Of a stretch of 64,000 bases of DNA, positions 59,145 through 64,000 are shown piece after piece. Position 1 is the stretch's first letter. The number at the start of each line of letters is the position of its first letter. Below the pieces are notes generated by a model. The model was not told the origin of the DNA. It did no database searches and was given only the letters and a program-made list of their open reading frames with translations. Both the position numbers and the translations under genes were made by a program. Source of the DNA: Girardinichthys multiradiatus (taxonomy: Eukaryota > Chordata > Actinopteri > Cyprinodontiformes > Goodeidae); assembly GCF_021462225.1 (NCBI RefSeq), contig NC_061795.1, positions 50,336,880-50,400,879 on the forward strand, given 5' to 3'.

Positions 59145-59345
59145 GGAACATTGGCTCAATGCGAACAATAGTCGTCTTATAATGTTGTGGGTTTGATTTC
59201 AGTGTTCTCACCCGCTTCAAGTCGAAGTGCCTCTGGGCAAGGCACTTAGTCCAACGTTTCCCACTGATCTGAATGTTTGCGACTGTGACTCTAGTGTAGA
59301 AGCTGTTCGAGTGTTCAATATGACTGAAAAGGTGATAAAGGTTCA
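59145..59345 (+). repeat. tRNA-derived SINE
   Basis: TTGGCTCAATG (A-box-like) is followed about 40 bases on by GTGGGTTTGATTTC (B-box-like, usual GTGGGTTCGATTCC). Then come the words TCAAGTCGAAGTGCCTCTGG and GCAAGGCACTTAGTCCAA, found in an abundant fish SINE. Both Pol III boxes have drifted. Confidence 0.6.
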
Positions 59346-61221
59346 GACCATTTAAAATAACATATAAATGCAAGTTTTCCACAAGACAATATGTGACCTC
59401 AGGGTTTCTTTTTCTGGCATTGGTCAAAACGTTCTAGCTGATGGGTGTGTATATTTACTTTGTAGAACAATAATAACTAATGTATGCAAAAGACTCTGAC
59501 CACTTTGGTACTTACGATTTTGGTACAGATATAAGGAATATTTACTAATCTGCTCACCTCTGTCATCAGCTGGCTGCACTTGATTTTATTTAAAATTATA
59601 ATGTTTATTTATTTAATAAAGGGGAGTGAAGAGAAATGCAAGGCACACATTTCTGATTTTTTGCAAAAAAATTAAAATCATACATTATTTTTATTTCACT
59701 TTACAATTATGCACTACATTTTGTAAGTCTGTCAATTAAAGTCCCAATAAAACACAGTTAAGTTTGGTGATGTAATGTGAGAGTAAGCTAAAGGGTTGGA
59801 ATACTTTTGTAAGGCGCTCTTTAGGAATGTGACCTCAAAACATTAAAGTGTTGAATTAGCAAAGAAAAGAGAGAATCTGATGTTTAATTTTATTGTCCTT
59901 ATTTTTTGGAGGAGTGGCGTCATTTACATGTAAGTAATCCCGTTGTGTTTGCATTTTTCTTGTCATCATCATAACTTTAACACTTAATGTGTGAAAGAAG
60001 AATAAAAATGTGCATAAAAAGCTCACTACTTCTGAATTATGGGAAATGACAAATGCAACATTTCCCCTGACTCACTCCTGACTCACTCCAAGCCATCTAT
60101 TCATATTTCACAGAGAAGACATATCTGCTTTATATGTAAGACTTTATGAACTATAAATGTTTATTACCAAGCATGTTGTATTTGTTTGTACTTTTAGTTT
60201 AATTGGCTCTGATAATAATACTTGTATTCCTTCCAATGTAAGTGATCAGAACTTTCTGTATTGTAGGTAAAATATCCATGGATAATACATTGTTTGGTGA
60301 TTTATTTGTATTTTTTAGGGAACTCAGTGTACTGTTATCAACTGTCCCTTAAGGTATACAGAAAGTAGTCCATTTAGATGCATATTTAAGATATGTTCAT
60401 AAATCAGACTTTTTGTTTACCTGGACTCTTGCTCTTCTTTGAGTAGAACTGGAGGTAATAATGAAAAAAAGTTTTGTGTTGCAAAAATTCATAAACTAAG
60501 TTCCACAAACTTCTGTTCCCCTACGATGCACAGACACACACACACGCACACACTGCATTATTGTAGTTACATCGACACACAGACATAGATGTTAAATCTC
60601 AGGTTTGACATTTCACCTACAAAACCTTCTTTTTAAGGTCATTTTGAATGGCTCTGCTGGACTTTATTGTCTCTTACTGGATTTATTAAAAATAAATTAT
60701 CAGTCTCACGTTAGGCGTTTTATTTCAGAACATATGCGCTTCATGACGTTCTTGTTGGTGTGGTCCTGTCTGTTTAGAAAGGCTGCCAGCAGATGTGTGA
60801 AACGTTCCTAAGACCAGAGACATCAGCTAGTTTTGAAATCCAGAAAGTTTGAAAACAAAACCATAAATAATTAATAATGTTGTCTAGCATTTAATATGAA
60901 CCCGTTTCTATTATCATCACTTATGTTTTATGCTCTACAAATCAAATGGCAACCAATATGGTGTACAGGTAAATGGAAATAACTATAAAGAACCATAAAA
61001 ATAACAAAACAATAAAAACACAGTAAGCAGTAAAATACAAGGTTGACAATATAAGCAACGAAATCAGGAATAAAAGGCATAGCAGAAACAAGGACTGGCT
61101 TAATGGCCACGCTCTCTGGAATTAAAAATGAACTTTTTAAGAAATTTGAAATGATCTAAAGTTCCAGCAGATCACACAGTGGAATGATTACATACTAGAA
61201 ATCACTGAATGTGAAACAACC
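59346..61221. other. Intronic, nothing recognised
   Basis: AT-rich, with a short (AC)n tract at 60533-60553. The ORFs at 60605-60811 (plus) and 60928-61110 (minus) are unsupported. Confidence 0.5.
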
Positions 61222-61693
61222 TCAGCAATAAGGTAGGTTTTATGCATAAAGTAAATGATTGTTGCTTGTTTTTGGAACTTGGAGACGTCTGACCTCTAAT
61301 ACTACTGTTGCTCACAAACCATGAATAGTACGAATCACTACGAATTGCTAATTGAGCAGATATACACACATCTGATCAAGTAAAGGACTTTTTATCCTTT
61401 GCTATTGTGCAAGTTATGGTGATTAAAGCTATGAGGGATTGCTGCAAAGTCAACACCAGTGACTGTCCACTGTCTCTACATGCTCATCCAGGAGGAGTGA
61501 ATGCTGCAAGTCACTGACTGGATGCAATTTGCTGGGTTTCCTTAGATAGAAAAACTTTAAATAACTGAATCTGACTGCACTGTTCAATGGCTAGGATTAA
61601 TTGGAATGTATGAACCTGACTGTTATGAAGTACCTTGAGACAACATGTGTTGTGAATTGGCGCTATATAAATAAAACTGAATTGAATTGAATT
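61222..61693 (+). repeat. Second copy of the novel block plus L2 tail
   Basis: The same 207-bp block (TCAGCAATAAGGTAGG start) is joined to the L2 3' end from TATGAGGGATTGCTGCAAAG to the (TTGAA)n tail. It is about 95 percent identical to 56552-57018 by eye. No L2 sequence precedes the block here, so the block is the 5' end of this copy. Confidence 0.88.
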
Positions 61694-62348
61694 AAAGCTG
61701 AAGGATCAAGGCTGTTTCGAAATCTTGGTACCACCTCCCTTTCTAAATAAAAGGGGGACATAAAAGTATATATTTAGGGCTTCTGGTAGATTAATTCAGA
61801 CCAGTTTAGTAAACGATATGATAAACATTAATTTCCCAGTCTTTGTTTAAATATTGTGTGTTCAGCTTGCACCAGCTGAACGTCCTCAGTCACAGTAGAT
61901 TTCTAAAAACTAGATGAGGTCAATTGACAGCCTTAAAAAGCAGACTTTCTCTAACCTTATCTCTGTGTCTTTCTTCCATGGGTATGCCTTTATAAAACAG
62001 ACAACACTATAGGCACAAAACCCAGCAGGCTCCCAGAACAGGCTCTCCTTTGCTTCAGACAAGGAATAGATGACCTATTCTGATAGGATCAGTTCTGCTG
62101 GGGTCCTTTCCTTCCCAAACACCATGGACAATATTTGGATTGGCTGCAAATCAATGGACAGTTTCACAAACTACTCCCATAACATGTTTTCTTTACCCTA
62201 TTCTCATGAATGAATTCTTGAAGTTGAAAAGTAAATAATTGGTGAACAAAGCAGAAATCTGATGAACAAAGAAACTGACACTTGTCAAAGGATCAGTAGG
62301 ATAAAGTGCACTAAGGGGGACAGAAAGGAGAGGAGAGAACATGCTGAC
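61694..62348. other. Intronic sequence next to the cadherin exon
   Basis: No feature recognised. It contains the donor side of the intron (GTCAGC on the minus strand at 62348 downwards). Confidence 0.6.
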
Positions 62349-62501
62349 CTGGTAGGAGTCAATGGCCTCTCGGTCCAATGAGCGGCTGACTGACACATCT
62401 CCTGTGTCTATGTCAATGGTGAAGAGACCTTTGGGATCGTGGTCAGCACCGGGTCCTATCAGTCGGAAGATATGGTTCACTGGCTTCTCTGGTGAAATTA
62501 C
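62349..62501 (-). CDS. Cadherin exon, main part of EC1 (probable T-cadherin)
   Basis: The exon is 153 nt, 51 codons, flanked by ..TGTTCAG|GTAATT and ..TACCAG|GTCAGC on the minus strand, phase 0 at both ends. It encodes VISPEKPVNHIFRLIGPGAD, HDPKGLFTIDIDTGDVSVSR and SLDREAIDSYQ. FRL.G.G.D..PKG.F.I...TG.VSV.R.LDRE is the cadherin repeat core, and LDRE is a calcium-site motif. The pattern fits vertebrate cadherin-13 EC1 better than N- or E-cadherin, by memory comparison. No frameshift or stop. The preceding exon (prodomain to EC1 start) is not in the window. Confidence 0.84.
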
Positions 62502-63106
62502 CTGAACACACACACTGAGTTCTCAGCAGCTGAAACATCCATGACCCCTCTTCCACTTTCATTTACAATCAGACTGTTTTTCTATATTAAAAACTGGTGA
62601 AATGAAGCACAGCACAACCACAAGTTAACCATATCGGACTTAATGAAATTCTGCATGCCTTGAATTATGGTGCAAAATGCCTACCAGGTAAAATTTTATA
62701 ACATACAAGACATACAAGGCAAAGTAAGCGAAACATTAGCATATAGTATAAACAACAGCTTTGTTAATAACTTCATGTATACAACTTAATATTTCCATTT
62801 TTAAAATCATGGGAAGGTGGTTTTGAATGCAAAAGTGCCTCATTCAGGAGTGCCAGATTTCTTAACGGACAATTCTATCAATGACAGAACCAGCTGAGCC
62901 GAAGGACTTTCTTTTAAAAAGATACTCACATGAGACTGCCAAGGCCAGCAGAGTCCACAGGTTTCCATTGGCAGGATCAGGCAGGGTAGAAAAGGAGAAA
63001 CACAACAAGAGAGAATGTTAGAATCACAGACCAGAGCTTCAGCAGTGACAGAAAGACCCTGAGTTTCAGGAAGGCAAAATAATAAAAACCAGACAAAAAA
63101 AGAAGC
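62502..63106. other. Upstream cadherin intron, nothing recognised
   Basis: Non-coding. The minus-strand ORF 62977-63192 crosses into the LTR and is not supported. Confidence 0.5.
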
Positions 63107-63852
63107 TGTCGGGATCTGCCATTTTGGGTTTTAACCCTTACTTTTCTAGTTAGGTCGTTCTCAAGTGCTTCCTGTTTAGTAGTTATGTTCATTTAAGTTT
63201 ATTCTCTGGCTAGGTTCTTGTATTTGGTTTCCCAGTAGTTCTGTTTTATTAGTTGCTTTTTCCCCATGCTTAGTGTTACTTATTTTCTCCTAGGTTAGTT
63301 ATTATAATATAGTTCTCTGGTTAGTCCCTCATATTTCAGTTCCTGTCTGGCAGTCAGTCATGTTCTGTTATTCAGTATTTCTGTTCGTTTTCTTAGTTGT
63401 TTCCATGTCCTTAGATTTAGTTCCTTCTAGAGTTACTATTTATGCTAGCTTATGTTTAGGTTTTCTTTTACCTGCTCCTCCCAGTTAGTTTAGTGTTTCC
63501 CTTAGAGTTGTCACTAGTTTAGTTTCCCCTCCCGTCCCTGCGTTTCCTAGCTCCCGTAGCCATAGAAACCTATTTCCCTCAGTTCCCTACACCTGGTCAT
63601 CACACCTGTCAGTACTGACCCTGATTACCTGCCTCTCCTTCTCATTGTCTCACTATTCATTTCCCTCTGTATATAAGCTTACTGGTTTTCCTTGTTTGTT
63701 TCCTTCTTTTCCTTCTTTGTTTTGGACCTGAACTTCTAGCCTGAGAAACCCTGCACTTTCAAGTCTTCGAATAAATCATATCACAACCTATCATGTGGCT
63801 CCCTAGTATCTCCCTGCATCCTGGTCCGACTCCACTACCACAAACCCTGACA
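63107..63852 (+). mobile_element. Solo LTR, 746 bp, with perfect target duplication
   Basis: Begins TGTCGGGATC and ends AACCCTGACA. It is flanked by GAAGC on both sides (63102-63106 and 63853-63857), a perfect 5-bp target duplication. A TATA box (TATATAAG, 63670-63677) and an AATAAA signal (63770-63775), about 95 bp apart, fit the U3-R order on the plus strand. No internal retroviral or gypsy coding sequence is attached, so it arose by recombination between two LTRs. The family (gypsy or ERV-like) cannot be told without coding sequence. Confidence 0.88.
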
Positions 63853-64000
63853 GAAGCAACACAGCTGTAAAGGATTAATAAAACAAACTTTGACATATTT
63901 ATTGGTGTTTTTCAGATAGACCAATTAAGATTATAAAGAACCACATTGTGGGCAAGGACTCCACCAGCTTTGTGTATCTCCAGACTGAAATGTAGCTTTG

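Noticed and set aside
62925..63000. A donor-like CAT|GTGAGTATC on the minus strand upstream of the EC1 exon
   Set aside because: No acceptor follows at a suitable distance and the translation does not resemble the expected prodomain-EC1 junction.

Overview
The window looks like teleost fish genomic DNA. Two kinds of evidence support this. First, there are two split exons of a cadherin on the minus strand, whose best family match from memory is T-cadherin (cdh13). Second, there is a dense, mostly broken set of fish-typical transposable elements: RTE/Rex3-like, Rex1, L2 and CR1/L2-type LINEs, several Tc1-like families, a BEL/Pao gag, a tyrosine-recombinase element, solo LTRs and tRNA-derived SINEs. 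No bacterial-type genes, operons, CRISPR arrays or intact non-transposon ORFs were seen.

Host gene. The exon at 62349-62501 (51 codons, phase 0 at both ends) and the exon at 19352-19496 (145 nt, ending in phase 1) are consecutive on the minus strand. Together they encode most of the first extracellular cadherin repeat and the start of the second. The 42.85 kb between them is one intron, and the flanking sequence on both sides is also intronic on this reading. Very long introns agree with cdh13, whose mammalian orthologue is a megabase-scale gene.

Layout. 1-2 kb: AT-rich, no gene. 2.2-7.3 kb: an RTE/Rex3-like LINE split by a nested L2 (target duplication TGATC). 7.8-10.6 kb: a Rex1 on the minus strand. 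10.6-11.5 kb: a BEL/Pao gag remnant ending at a 40-bp near-perfect palindrome. 11.6-14.5 kb: a nearly complete Rex1/Babar-like LINE with a long open RT frame. 14.6-15.1 kb: a possible primer-binding site and an unidentified one-TM ORF. 15.1-31.6 kb: quiet intron holding the downstream exon and a few Tc1, RTE and L2 relics. 31.6-33.8 kb: an old L2 with an internal Rex1 fragment inside it. 35.9-43.4 kb: two Tc1 deletion derivatives, a Rex1, and a CR1/L2-type LINE with a decayed 2A-like motif and a 20 x 21-bp coding minisatellite. 43.9-46.4 kb: SINEs, an LTR candidate and a hAT end. 48.6-50 kb: a second Tc1 family. 50.5-54 kb: a 117-bp local duplication and a tyrosine-recombinase element. 55.0-57.0 kb: the full-length partner of the deleted Tc1, then an unusual L2 3' UTR variant that recurs at 61.2 kb. 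63.1-63.9 kb: a 746-bp solo LTR with a perfect 5-bp target duplication.

Family names come from recognition of protein motifs and 3' tails by eye. No database search was run. Boundaries given as round numbers are approximate.
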